From contig JAODUP010000012.1 of NCBI GenBank assembly GCA_025642065.1, positions 1,212,501 through 1,276,500 of the forward strand: a DNA stretch of 64,000 bases, given 5' to 3'. The position numbers and the translations under genes were made by a program. The notes under the pieces were generated by a model. That model was not told the origin of the DNA. It saw only the letters and a program-made list of their open reading frames with translations, and searched no databases. This DNA comes from Paralvinella palmiformis. Taxonomy: Eukaryota > Annelida > Polychaeta > Terebellida > Alvinellidae. How positions within the stretch are numbered: position 1 is the stretch's first letter; each line of letters opens with the position of its first letter. Positions 25,003 to 36,325 of the stretch are shown here, one piece after another.

Positions 25003-25655
25003 GCACATTGCCCGTGCCAGATATCTTACCTATTTCCAATCAGATTCCTTATTACACCAATGTAAGGAAGTTATGCCGTTATTACAACATGTTTGAATCT
25101 ATTAGCTTTGTTATGTATAATGTAGAATCTATATTGTTGTCCTCTTATGTGGTCTGGCGAAACGACCTATTAATTCATACAATGCTGCTTGATGGATTTA
25201 TACTCCTGGAGTCGTTTGTTACTCCGGCAGGCATCTCCATGGGTATTAAGCTGCGGACAGAGTTTTTTCCCATATTATGAGTAATTAGATTACACTGATA
25301 TAGGAAATTTGTTAAATGTATAGCTAGTATAATCCCGACGTGTCATTCGCAGTATCGGAGATCTGCCTGAAATCCGCTGTTCTCGACCATGGGTCAAATA
25401 GATCAAGTGGATAGGCGCTTTAATTTAGATCCCACCACACCTAACTGCATATACTTAGGGACGCTAAATTAGGCGTGAATGAACGTTCCCTTAGTGATGA
25501 ACGGAAACGTATGAGGGTTAGCTGTTAGGTTCGAGTAAATCGTAGTATTTACTCAGGTTTGAGACGATATTTCGTTCTAGTCCAGTAATAATCCATTGTG
25601 CGGTATTGCTACTTTGTTTTTATTTTAGTTTAATCGCTTTAGTGAGTCCATACTC
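25003..25655. other. Unassigned segment between repeats
   Basis: A plus-strand frame enters from repeat D and stays open to a stop at 25278-25280. It includes VMYNVESILLSSYVVWRNDL and similar hydrophobic text, but I recognise no family in it. It may be a transposon scrap. The rest shows no structure. Confidence 0.35.
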
Positions 25656-25811
25656 TGTTAGTGTGCATTCTCTTTGTTGTGGACAAACTGTAATGTTTGT
25701 TAACACGCTGAGGCTATATATAGGGCTTGAAACTGTGTTAGTGTACATTCTCTTTGTTATGGACAAACTGTAATGTTTGTTAACACGCTGAGGCTATATA
25801 TAGGGCTTGAA
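25656..25811 (+). repeat. 80-bp tandem duplication containing TATATATAGGG
   Basis: Two copies of a unit starting TGTTAGTGT(G/A)CATTC and ending GGCTATATATAGGGCTTGAA lie head to tail with an 80-bp period and only two or three differences. Each holds a TATA-box-like GCTATATATAGGG. The setting, inside a repeat mosaic, would fit a regulatory part of a retroelement LTR, but no LTR ends were identified. Confidence 0.85.
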
Positions 25812-26185
25812 TTTTCACTTAGGTTAGAGAAGAACTTCGACGCCAGACCAGTCGGACGTGTATTGATACACGGTTCATATAGGTAGGATTTATTCAGCTA
25901 TTCGAACCCAGAATAATGCTGAGGTCAGCATCTGAGGTGTCGAAATGCTTTATATACAGGTTTCTTTTGGACCACAGAAAATTACTGTTGAATGTAAACT
26001 GTGGTGTCAAAATAGTTTATGATATGTATGTGGCAAGTCACCATTGAACCACACGCACGTGTTGTTTGTTGCGACCTGTGGTATCAAAGGTATGTTTTTA
26101 CGTGCTTCCGCTTTTTGTACGTAGCCTGCATGTAGCCGCTTTCCTGTGGGCGTGACATATTTGTCGCGTACGAAAAGCGAATTAG

Positions 26186-26380
26186 CTGGTTCCCACAGGC
26201 TGATGAGTAGACCAGACACATGCTTAGGTATACGCACACATTTATCAATATGTGGAGGTATGGAACATTTTATTTTTAGATTAATGTATGTATAGTTGTA
26301 TTTAGATTTATGGAAGTAGGTTTCGAAGGATGCTTAGATGTGTTGATGCTCTGTGCCTGTTGCCTCTTTATATGTACCCT

Positions 26381-26384
<4 letters not shown>
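26186..26384. repeat. Long dispersed repeat D, partial copy
   Basis: Starts at CCCACAGGCTGATGAGTAG and matches the second half of repeat D up to TACCCTAAAAC, where a CA array begins. It has several differences from the full copies (for example TGCTTAGG and GGAAGTAGGTTTCG). Confidence 0.8.

Positions 26385-26452
<68 letters not shown>
26382..26452. repeat. CA microsatellite linking two D repeats
   Basis: About 70 bp of (CA)n located precisely between the CCCTAAAAC end of one D unit and the GTTGCATTG start of the next. Confidence 0.95.
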
Positions 26453-26993
<541 letters not shown>

Positions 26994-27296
26994 GCTGACA
27001 GATAGCATACACTTATTATCATTGTTAGGGTCTCTCTTGTATACAGGTCTATATACATATTGATTTATGGAGGTGGCGGTTTATGTATGTTTACTTTTAT
27101 GTATGTTTACACGTTTATCGAAGTTTATGTTTATGTATGTGTGTATATATTTATGGCTGTTTTTTAAATAATGTTATTTGGATCTTGATGCTCTGAGAGC
27201 GTGTCGTTATATATAGGGAGAGTCCATGTATTCACTTCGTTTTTCACAATCCTTAAAGATTACATACAACTGTTTGTTTCACAAATGTTCCCAGTA

Positions 27297-27329
27297 AGAG
27301 AGACAGAGAGAGAGAGAGAGAGAGACAAG

Positions 27330-27379
<50 letters not shown>
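27297..27379. repeat. GA microsatellite
   Basis: (GA)n with small interruptions, followed immediately by repeat F. Confidence 0.95.
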
Positions 27380-27380
<1 letters not shown>

Positions 27381-27399
27381 GCACACTTGACTAATTTGC

Positions 27400-27605
27400 T
27401 GCTTATTTTAGTGTTATAAATAAATCAGTATATTTCACTTTTAGACAGAACCAAAAAAATCCTGATAATATACTGTTAGAGTGGCAGGATCCATCATTCG
27501 GTTACTGGTGATTTAGATATTTAGTCTCTATAGTTGATCCAGTCTCACTTCAGTACCTATTTGGGGATGTACAAGATAGTAGAATACAAACAGCAATAAT
27601 AACAC
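27400..27605 (+). repeat. Dispersed repeat F, copy 2
   Basis: Matches 12868-13030 at both ends (TTAGTGTTATAAATAAATCA; CCTATTTGGGGATGTACAAG). It carries an additional middle part, CCATCATTCGGTTACTGGTG, which is absent in the other copy. Confidence 0.75.
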
Positions 27606-27748
27606 ACATACATGTATATCACACATACACACATACGCGTGCGCTTATTTCTTTTTTTAGATAAGATTGATTTTAGCCATATGATGTTTTAAGTTGATCA
27701 AGACCGGTTTTTGCCCGGCTATACGTGCGACATCACAGCTCTCTGTGC

Positions 27749-27805
27749 GTCACCATACGGCATGCGGAAAAATTCCGCCGTATGATTAATTGGCCCGTAT
27801 GGTGA
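27749..27805. repeat. Nested inverted repeat (hairpin)
   Basis: The outer arms are GTCACCATACGG and CCCGTATGGTGAC. Inside lies a second palindrome, GCGGAA-AAA-TTCCGC, flanked by CATACGGC and CGTATG. A strong stem is expected, perhaps the end of a foldback element. Confidence 0.7.
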
Positions 27806-28084
27806 CACCAACATATTACGCCATCTCTACCCGCAAAAACACGTCATTTATGTAAATCTAACTGCAAGTGGTGGAGTTCGTTCGTTATAAAGCAAAAAAG
27901 TGGTATTAGCCTTCAAAGAACTGCTTTAAGCAATATCGTTTTACTGCACAAGTTCGCATGGCTTTCATTTTTTCAAGTGTTGACAACAACTTAAACTTCA
28001 TATGTCTAACTGGCGACCTAGAATGTTTGGTATCTTTATGTGGTATCTGACAGCCAGATCTGAAGTGAACGAAGAATTAATCGC

Positions 28085-28353
28085 CTCAAGGGTCTGAGGG
28101 GTTAGAGCGTAGGGCTTGCGAAAGGTCGGAGGATCGAATCCCGGCCGTGACCCTATATTAGGAGAAGGTTTTCATCCAGACTTATAACTGGTTTTCTCCG
28201 CTGAATATGTCATCTATTGTAAATTCTAAATTTGTTTAGAGTTAGTCCCCGTGTTGAAGCTGCATACTACAAATCATATGCGTCTCCCTCATTTGAGGTA
28301 GCTAGCCACGTAAAATAATTACCATTTCCGCTATTATTATTATTATTATTAAA
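28085..28353 (+). repeat. tRNA-derived SINE, family B
   Basis: The tRNA-like head has GGGGTTAGAGCG (A-box region) and GGATCGAATCC (B box at about 28131-28141). An unrelated body follows, and the element ends in an (ATT)n tail at 28334-28353. This order, pol III promoter, body and short-repeat tail, is the standard SINE layout. Confidence 0.75.
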
Positions 28354-28746
28354 TTATGGTGTTCGTTATAAAAAAGCAACATACACTCAATGTGAGAATG
28401 AGTGACATATGCATTTCCTCTTTATAAACTCGTGAGTTACTCTCAACGGATGTCGGTTCAATGTGAAAAACATAAATAAAACGCTTCTTCTCTATATATA
28501 ATGCATCAAGTGTAGTAGATGGTAGACTGCCCGAACGTGAGGGCGAGCAAACACAAGGACGAAGACTATTGTTTAATCCATAGTCTCTTTCACTATGTTG
28601 CTTGGTGCGATACAAATAGGGTAGAAATGCGTATGGCCTGGCCTGCCTATTTACCATAATGATAGCAAATTTCATTTATATTATTCGATAATGGGTGCCG
28701 GTCACTTAAGGTCTGGCGGTCGGATAAGTACCCAACAGACACTGTT

Positions 28747-29143
28747 TTAAAGGAACAGTGCACATTCATTTCAAGTTTGCATGACTAATGCAAAAATGTT
28801 CAAAGAAATTGCGAATTATGTCAAAATATGAAAACGATCAACCACATATTAAATAGTTCAGCTTAAACTGCTTAAGACACACACCTGATGTTCCTGAAGT
28901 CTGACCTCGTTTAACCCAAGATATTTATATGACCCATTTAAAATAATCTAAACAAGTGTGAGCCAAACAAAAAAATTCGGAATCAATGCAGGAGCGTTTT
29001 CAGTTTTAAAGCTAAAAGAAATTTTGGCATTCAAAATTCGGGTCTTTCATGAATATTGTTTGCGGTTTAAGCGTCAACCTTCAAATTGGGGTCGTTATCA
29101 GGGCTGGCGAGGCTATATTAAGTGTGTAGCTGTTCCTATTTAA
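28747..29143 (+). mobile_element. TTAA-flanked MITE, copy 2
   Basis: Begins TTAAAGGAACAGTGCACATTC and ends (reverse-complemented) TTAAATAGGAACAG. It shares the ends and internal landmarks of 20946-21522 but is shorter (about 400 bp) and diverged. A 61-codon frame inside has no recognised homology. Confidence 0.6.
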
Positions 29144-29596
29144 GATAGGCCACTACCGTGCATAAATATGTCACGGTTGGGTGTCCATGGCTTACGACGT
29201 AACTATGGGGTGATGTTAGCCTAAAAAGAACCCCGAACAACATCAGATTGGGTTAGAATGACCTGTACGGTTCGGGCTAATTCTGCTAGTTTAAAAGAGC
29301 CGTTTTCATGAAATAAAATATAGCTTGCTGCTATAACACGATACGAGAACATTCTGGTAATAAAATGTCCTCTGATCTGATAATCTGTAATCGCTGATGA
29401 ACAATGCGACGTCTATATGTCTTAGTTTGAACGCACATATATGCGAATATATCAGAAATTTGTATTTTTTAATTTGACATTCGATGGTCGAGTTTCATTT
29501 GTTATCTTGTTTTCATTTGTTACAGTAGCAGTAAAATAAAAGTGAAAGGCAGAAAGGAAAAATTGACTCTGCTTATAAAACGTAGTTTTTGAACCG
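29144..29596. promoter_or_regulatory. 5' flank of the laccase gene
   Basis: About 450 bp between the MITE and the first laccase ATG. I see no clear TATA box at a sensible distance and no exon. The promoter presumably lies here or upstream. Confidence 0.3.
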
Positions 29597-30658
29597 ATGC
29601 TACTCCCTAAAATCCACTTTGAGACATATAGATCAATGGCCACTTTATTAATATTGGTCTCAGCGTGTTTAATGACTATCACTGCGGAGTTATGTGTGGA
29701 AGATATCTGCGAGTACCACTTCGAAATCCGACGTTGGCGTTCCATGACGTACTATACGCCGAAAGGTTCATACAACGTGGAATTAAATGGCACTCGTCTA
29801 CAAATTACCGAAAACAGTTTTAGAAAGGAAGAAAAGGCGCCATTAGCTGGCAGCTTTGTAAACAGCGATGATGTCATCACAGCGGATGGGTTTAGAAGAG
29901 AATTAATTACCATTAATGATCAATTTCCTGGTCCGACCATAGAGGTGATGAAAGGCGCGGAGGTATGTGAATCTTTATTATAAATAATAAGATATAAATA
30001 AAAGCTAATGTGTGTGTGTGTCTTTGTTTGTTTGTTTGTTTGTTTGTTTGTTTGTTTGTTTGTTTGTTTGTTTGTTTGTTTGTTTGTTTGTTTGTTTGTT
30101 TGACTGTCTGTGTGTTCGCAAATAATTCTGACAAAAGAGTCTTAAACGGCGGCGAAACATGATATCGTTGGGACTTTGATTGAGTTTATGATGTTTACTC
30201 ATTAAAATTAGTTTTTGTAAAACTATTATTCTAAAACCTTAGTGATATAGGCCGACGGCCAAAGTAGCAATCCGCAGGAGAAAGCATTAAAGTCCCCGCG
30301 CAGCGCAGCTTTAAAGCTTCCTTTCATATTGAAAACGTTAATCACCAGATGATGGCGATGCTAACCTTTATAAAAAGGATTGACGGATTGAAAGAATGTG
30401 TTGGTTTTACACACACAGAGAGAGACACACATACACACGCACACACACATACAAACACATACACACAGTGTAGAGAGAGAGGATGATGTTTTACGGCCAC
30501 TTTTGTGCACAAGGTAGGCTAAATGGGCCGAGCGACCTCCAAAGGTAATGAGACGAAGTGAAAGACGAAATAACCTTCAGATATGCTTACGCCGGGATTC
30601 GAACACGGGTGGTAGTGATCTGTGGTCCAACACGCTACCGCTAGACCACGGAGGCACC

Positions 30659-30689
<31 letters not shown>

Positions 30690-32892
30690 CGTACACTTGA
30701 CTAATTTGTTTGTCTGTGTTTTCGCAATATATTCTGACAAAAGAGCCTTAAACTATGGTTGGGACTCTCTTGTTTACTCATCAAAAACGCGGATTTTAAG
30801 CTTTTATTTCAATCTAAATACAGTATTGTAAACTTGTATATCGTTACATAAACAGCTCATTGTACGCTAGCATTTTCGATTTTAGGTGGTCGTCCATGTT
30901 ACAAATGAAATGGCCGTAGAAGCTGCGACGATTCATTGGCACGGGATGTACATGCGTGAGACACAGTGGATGGATGGTACCGCATACATCACGCAGTGCC
31001 CAATTCTTCCAATGCAAAAGTTCACATACAGATTTCAGGCCAACCCTGCAGGCACCCATTGGTATCATGCCCATTTGCATGCGCAAAACCAAGACGGCTT
31101 GTTTGGCGTTGTCATAATACACGAACATCCGCCGAAACTGCCTTCTTACGGTGTCTCACTTATTGACTGGCTGCACGACGATGTTGTCACACTTGATGTT
31201 CAGAATCCGTACCACATAAAGAAACGTGGCACTGGTGATCTAGATCTGCATTACCTGGATCGTGACTACATGGTTGACAACAACGAGTTGACGATTATGA
31301 AATTTGTGTCGGGACTGATCAATGGTAGAGGAAGGTATGACGAGAAGCCGTATCCTCTGACGGTATTTGAGGTCGTACGAGAGCAAAGATACAGATTTCG
31401 AGTCGTTCACGCTGGAGCTGAATATCCTTTCGTTATCAGCGTTGACGATCATAAAATAGATGTTGTTGCATCGGATGGTGACGAATACGATGCAATCACT
31501 GTCGATTCGTTTGTCATGCTCCCAGGGGAAACCACCGACTTTGAGGTAACGCTGTCCAAGCCGCCTGGCTTATTTTGGTTACGAGCTGATACTTTCCGAA
31601 AAGGTACAGGCTGGAACCCGAAGAAGGATAGTATCGAAAAGGGTGCTAAAGCTATTATTCGTTATGTAGGTACTTCATCAGACAGCGAACCTACTACAAA
31701 GCCAAGAAAATGTACCGAACAATCTCCATGCGTAACATTTAACTGTCCATTTGAACTGTTTCCGGCAGACTATTGGACCACCTGCATACCACTGTCTGAA
31801 GCTAGATCTAAGCAAACTCAGCAGCATCTAGATCAAGAATATGGCTTACAGGAAGCGGATTCGGAAATCGAAGAATATTTTTTGAATTTAGCTATGCCTA
31901 TTGGATCATCTATCAATGGAAGAAAATACATTGATGCCAGAGCACCAATGTCCCATCCACAATTGGAGAAATACGTGACAAAATGCGACGATGATGCGTG
32001 TGACAAGGATGGTTGTGTATGTACCCACATCCTGAAAATACCATTTAATAAGACCATTCAAATGATATTTTCTAGTTTGACGCCCCACGAGACCTTCATG
32101 TCACATCATGCTGCCCACCTACATGGACATAATTTCGCTGTGCTAAAAATTGGTTACGCCAAACAGAACGAATCTACGGGCTTTTGGAGTGAAATGACTA
32201 GCGATCTTGTATGCACCAACGAAAATAAATATCTCTGTTCGAAACCTCGTTGGAATGGTGCCCGACCTGTTCTCAATAAAGTGAGGCCTCCGTTAAAAGA
32301 TACGGTTATTGTACCAGCGAGAGGCTATGTCGTAGTTAGATTTAGATCCACCAATCCTGGCTACTGGTTTTTCCATTGCCATCAGTTGCTGCACTTAATA
32401 GAGGGGATGGCCATGGTAATCCACGAAGGACCGGAAGAAGTCAAACCTCCGCCAGAAGGGTTTCCTTCCTGTAGTGATTTCGATTGGTCTAACGAAGAAT
32501 ACCAGAATTACAGAAAACACAAATCCAGTCCAGGCACGACAGTCACGACGGTTACGACAGTCACTCCTGAACCAGATGTAGACGATTATCCTGAACCTAA
32601 TCCAAACCACGGTAAGGATTCACGTTGGGCATAAATTGATATTTAAATGAAACACCTAATAAGACAAATTTCTTTCTACGATGTTAAATATGACAAACAA
32701 CAGCTTTAAAGGAATTACCAAACGGCTTTTTTTCTTCTCCCTACAGATTCATTCACCAACGTTTTATCGATCCCCCTCTCAACGTCGCTGGGTAGTGCCT
32801 TTGCATTCATTCTTCTAGGCGCTGTTATCGCCATATTCCCTTGTGCCATATACATGTGCTGTGAGCGAAACAAGGCCGAACGCAAGGTGTAA
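29597..32892 (+). CDS. Laccase-like multicopper oxidase, membrane-anchored
   Basis: Three exons: 29597-29962, 30886-32611 and 32747-32892, all with GT-AG sites. They give 745 residues from the first ATG; Met14 (29636) directly precedes the hydrophobic signal MATLLILVSACLMTITA and may be the true start. Three-domain laccase fold with all four copper motifs: HWHG at 139-142, HWYHAH at 180-185, HAAHLHGH at 530-537, and HCHQLLHLIEGM at 619-630. The Cys-620 and axial Met-630 pattern is that of type 1 copper. Laccases couple one-electron oxidation of phenols or metals to reduction of O2 to water. The last exon adds a hydrophobic segment (about residues 715-737) followed by a short basic tail, CCERNKAERKV. 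The enzyme is therefore predicted to be a type I membrane protein with an extracellular catalytic part. The substrate cannot be read from sequence; pigment or cuticle phenols and iron are possibilities. Confidence 0.93.
30024..30101. repeat. (TTTG)n microsatellite
   Basis: About 78 bp of tetranucleotide repeat in the first laccase intron. Confidence 0.97.
30479..30658 (-). repeat. tRNA-derived SINE, family A, copy 1
   Basis: On the minus strand the head reads GGTGCCTCCGTGGTCTAGCGG (A box about 30638-30648). It goes on to a B box, GTTCGAATC (complement of 30597-30605). The body contains CTCATTACCTTTGGAGGTCG and GTGGCCGTAAAACATCATCC. The same body occurs at 34895-35046 and, truncated, at 33176-33245. 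It lies in the first laccase intron, antisense to the gene. Confidence 0.8.
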
Positions 32893-33137
32893 TCCCATTT
32901 ATTCTGTAGCAGACAATTTTTAAAAGTCTGGTAAGAAAGAACAATTTCGACTTAATATGATCTTTGAAAGATTTAATAGTGGGTTTGTTTCAGCTCTTTT
33001 CAAAATTATATGCGCCAAACAAGCATTATTATAAGCCAATATTACATTTCTGAGACCGTTAAAACATGATCCTGATCCCTTTGACCGAAAAGCATCTCAA
33101 AACGTCACTTTTTGATTGTAGGAATTAGAAACAAACA

Positions 33138-33143
33138 AATAAA
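33138..33143 (+). terminator. Candidate polyadenylation signal of the laccase gene
   Basis: AATAAA about 246 bp after the laccase stop codon. It is the first good hexamer in a plausible 3' UTR and lies just before the family A SINE fragment. Confidence 0.45.
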
Positions 33144-33175
33144 AATTAGGTGCGATGAAGAACATTTGAGATGGA

Positions 33176-33245
33176 GTTTTATGGGCGCTCTTGTGGACAC
33201 GTTAAGTTAAATAATCCGAGCGACGGCCCAAAGGTAATGATGTGT
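33176..33245 (-). repeat. tRNA-derived SINE, family A, truncated copy
   Basis: Plus-strand TTTTATGGGCGCTCTTGTGG...CCGAGCGACGGCCCAAAGGTAATG aligns with the body and tail part of the SINE at 30479-30658. The tRNA head is missing. Confidence 0.6.
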
Positions 33246-33396
33246 GCTGTACATCCGTGGCGCAGTATAATTATAATTTTTTGTTGTTGCTTTGCTAATT
33301 GATGCCATGCATATTCTAACGATGTCAGAAGGTTCAATGCTGCCGCCTTCAATTGACCTTTATTGGCGATCTTTTTGCGAACATCGGGTAACTCCA

Positions 33397-33432
<36 letters not shown>

Positions 33433-34894
33433 TATCTCTCTATATATATATATATATTCACCTCATGTAATCAGTTTTACATCGGGCAGAGGTTTACGCA
33501 CAATAAGCGACAGTTAGCGAGCACTAATTGGTGGCTGATGAACGTTCGCCTAGTGAAAGAAACCTCCCCTAGTTTTTATCTCACGCTTAGTGCACAAATC
33601 GTAACACACACACATACACCGAGGTTAGGGTTATAAATATAATAAAACAGAGCACACAATTAATGTTGACTGGCTACTATTTACGATTTAAAAGTAAAGT
33701 AAGCGAATAAATATAACAGATATTATAGGACTTAATTGTCGAAACTGGATGCAGACCATGATACCATGGACGCTGGATGCAAAACAGATAAAACGAGCGA
33801 ATGTTCCGAGTTTCTTTAGATTATTGTCTTTCCGAAATGCTCAAACCTGGCCATAATATTTCATTATTTTTAATAATGGATCCTAGATAAATTACTTATC
33901 CAGGATCCAATACCAATCCTGATTGTTTGGGTAATCTATTGAATGACCCCCATTTCTAAAGAGGTTTTGCAAACAACACCTATCAAGGTCGAGACTTCGT
34001 AGTTTTAGCGATATTGGATATATTAGCGTTATTAAAATGTTTGTTATCATTTCCTGTCAATAGACTTATTGTTTTCTTCTGATTTATACAAGTCCAATGA
34101 AATGGTATCATTTTCCGTGTCATTGAAAGCAAACAACTATATAATTGGAGGTTTTAATCGGACACAGATGTACAAATGTGTTCCGTTCTAAATATCAGCC
34201 AATCAGGAGCGAGCTAGCTTTAGGAAACTTTTCAAATGATGTAATTTGTTTACAAGATGTTGACAATAAATCGGTTTTATTTACTACTGACTCGCTTTTT
34301 AGTGGATAAATGTGACAAAAAATACAAGCAAAAAATTACTTTGTTCACTTGTGTTCACATGCGGATCGGAAGCATTTCATAAATGCTGATTAGTTTTTTA
34401 AGACCTTGAATGACTATATGATTCAGTGAAGTATCGAATTTTAATAATGAACTTTCAACTAAAATGACGTCACGAAGACCCCTACCGAATCAGCGAGAAA
34501 TAAATTTGATGTTAGAATTACCAAAGACCCTATAGAATCTTTGGAATTACCCTGAAGTATGGAAATAATATACATGCAAGGCGTCACTATCTAACTTTTT
34601 TTTAAAACTTATTTGTTCGTTCAAGTAGTAAAATGTGTTACACGTCACATTCGCCGTCATCAATTCGTTCTTATATAAATATTGCCATATGTCGGTTAGG
34701 CGTGAAATTGAGTCTCCTGGTAATACTTTTTTTCAAAAATCGCGAAATGTAATACCCGCGAATATATGAATGTTTACAGTATGCTCCACTTATTTTTGAA
34801 TAAAAAATCATATAGAATCCATATCACGGTCAGTAACACCGTTCTTCTATTATTTGTTATATTAACCCCTACATTTCTTCCTCCAGTAAATTAC
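33246..34894. other. Intergenic region, no gene recognised
   Basis: Contains TA arrays at about 33400-33430 and 33440-33458. Otherwise AT-rich with short frames only. Nothing supportable was seen. Confidence 0.5.
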
Positions 34895-35046
34895 AGGTCA
34901 CTACCACCTGAGTTCGAATCTCGGCGTTGGCATATCTGAATGGTGTTTTCATCTTTGCTCTCACTTCATTACCTTTAGAGGTCGCTCGACCCATTTAGCA
35001 TACCATGTCCACAGAAGTGGCCGTAAACACCACTCATCATCTCATA
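34895..35046 (+). repeat. tRNA-derived SINE, family A, copy 2
   Basis: Plus-strand B box AGTTCGAATCTCGG at about 34911-34924. The body reads CTCACTTCATTACCTTTAGAGG...GTGGCCGTAAACACCACTCA, matching the copy at 30479-30658. The A-box end is truncated. Confidence 0.75.
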
Positions 35047-35485
35047 GGAGATTGTTAGATAGCAGGATCATTCAACGTGGCCAGTCAGTGGAAAGGTTGT
35101 GAGTCATGAAATTGAATAGGTTTTAAGGGTTCCAACTCGTGACCCTTGACACCAAATGAACCTATGAACCACCACAGCTCATCTTTTTCTTGCTCTCATA
35201 CCATTCCTGTTATATAATTAGCACGCAATGCAGTTATTTCCATATAAGTCCAAGAAAATATCTATATATCTGTTATACTTTTTTACAGCAAACCTCTCAT
35301 AGTAATGTCAAAGCATAGTTAACTGAATCTGGTGTTATTCACTATTATTATTATTATTATTATTATTTTTATTATTGTTGTTATTATTGTAATATATAAT
35401 ATCATTGACAACATATTGTCCGCAGCTGTACCTTTCACCACCTTACTAAATTAAGATCGCTTAGAAATGGCACCTGCTTGCGTAT

Positions 35486-35695
35486 GTTGATGTTGGAAAA
35501 AAAATTTAACTACGCGTTAATTTTGGTGATTACTCAAGAGGTTATAATACGCCGTACAAAAGAAGGGCTATCATAGCGATTGAAAGAGAAGTAGAAATGT
35601 TACACAGTAACTTACAAAAATCATCAACACAACAACAACAGCTTTGTTTGGCCTGCTCACGTTTGAAGCGGGCTACTGGAGGCAATTTTGTTTCG
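35486..35695 (+). other. Possible orphan exon ending at a GTAAGT donor
   Basis: A plus-strand frame open from about 35486 reads NFGDYSRGYNTPYKRRAII and continues IEREVEMLHSNLQK...CLACSRLKRATGGNFVS. It ends at a strong GTAAGT donor at 35696. The composition looks protein-like, with charged residues and a CxxC. No acceptor with a good pyrimidine tract is visible upstream, and no partner exon was found. It could be a decayed exon or a transposon fragment. I do not recognise it. Confidence 0.25.
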
Positions 35696-35799
35696 TAAGT
35701 TCTATTAATTCATGGATCAATGAGCTATAAATATATTAGGATAACCCATGCCCCTTGTTTTAGTCACAATGAACGAAATGTGTCTGTCTTTGATTTGAC

Positions 35800-35801
<2 letters not shown>

Positions 35802-35839
<38 letters not shown>
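35802..35839. repeat. TA microsatellite
   Basis: About 38 bp of TA repeats at the 3' tail of a family C SINE. Confidence 0.95.
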
Positions 35840-35842
<3 letters not shown>

Positions 35843-35965
35843 TAGCTTGTCGTGGGTGAGTTAGCGAGTGAGTGAGAACGTGAGTGAGTTGGTAGGTGGG
35901 TGATCTGTTTAGCCTCGGTGCTAGCAACATCTCAGAAACAAAGGCACATTGGTTCGATTTAAAAT
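35843..35965 (-). repeat. tRNA-derived SINE, family C, partial copy
   Basis: On the minus strand this ends with GCACCGAGGCTAAACAGATC followed by an (ACTC)-rich tail. It matches the tail of the copies at 52180-52382 and 60737-60902 (CTCGAGGCTAAACAAA...CTCAC). The tRNA head is degraded. Confidence 0.5.
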
Positions 35966-36007
35966 AAGACCTAGAGATTTGCAGCTGTAAGCATACTCCT
36001 TAAAACA

Positions 36008-36125
36008 ATTAACACACACACACACACACACACACATGTTCCATTATTTAGGTAGATTGTACATTAGTCACGTACGAAAAGCAGCTTCGCTGTGTCCCAC
36101 AGGCTGATGAGTAACCCATATATAA

Positions 36126-36167
<42 letters not shown>

Positions 36168-36270
36168 ATAGATGTGTGATGTTTAGGTTCATTTTTATAT
36201 ATACATTTATTTATGTATAGAGTTATGGAGGTATAGGTTTTAAAGATGTTTAAATGTTGATCAAGTGTAA

Positions 36271-36323
<53 letters not shown>
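36008..36323. repeat. CA/TA microsatellites with a decayed repeat D fragment
   Basis: (CA)n lies at 36008-36034, TA/TG at 36119-36170, and (TA)n at 36273-36323. In between, TCCCACAGGCTGATGAGTA and TTATGGAGGTATAGGTTTTA match the second half of repeat D at lower identity. Confidence 0.65.

Positions 36324-36325
<2 letters not shown>

Larger units (their letters stand above)
29963..30885 (+). other. Laccase intron 1 with repeats
   Basis: Phase 0 intron of about 920 bp. It contains a (TTTG)n array (30024-30101), a CA/GA-rich run (30409-30482), a family A SINE on the minus strand, and two direct copies of a segment around TTCGCAA(A/T)ATATTCTGACAAAAGAG (about 30110-30145 and 30718-30753). Confidence 0.85.

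Noticed and set aside
30590..30660. Apparent tRNA gene on the minus strand
   Set aside because: A and B boxes are present but the unit continues into a body shared with other copies, and the tRNA fold is imperfect; it is a SINE head.
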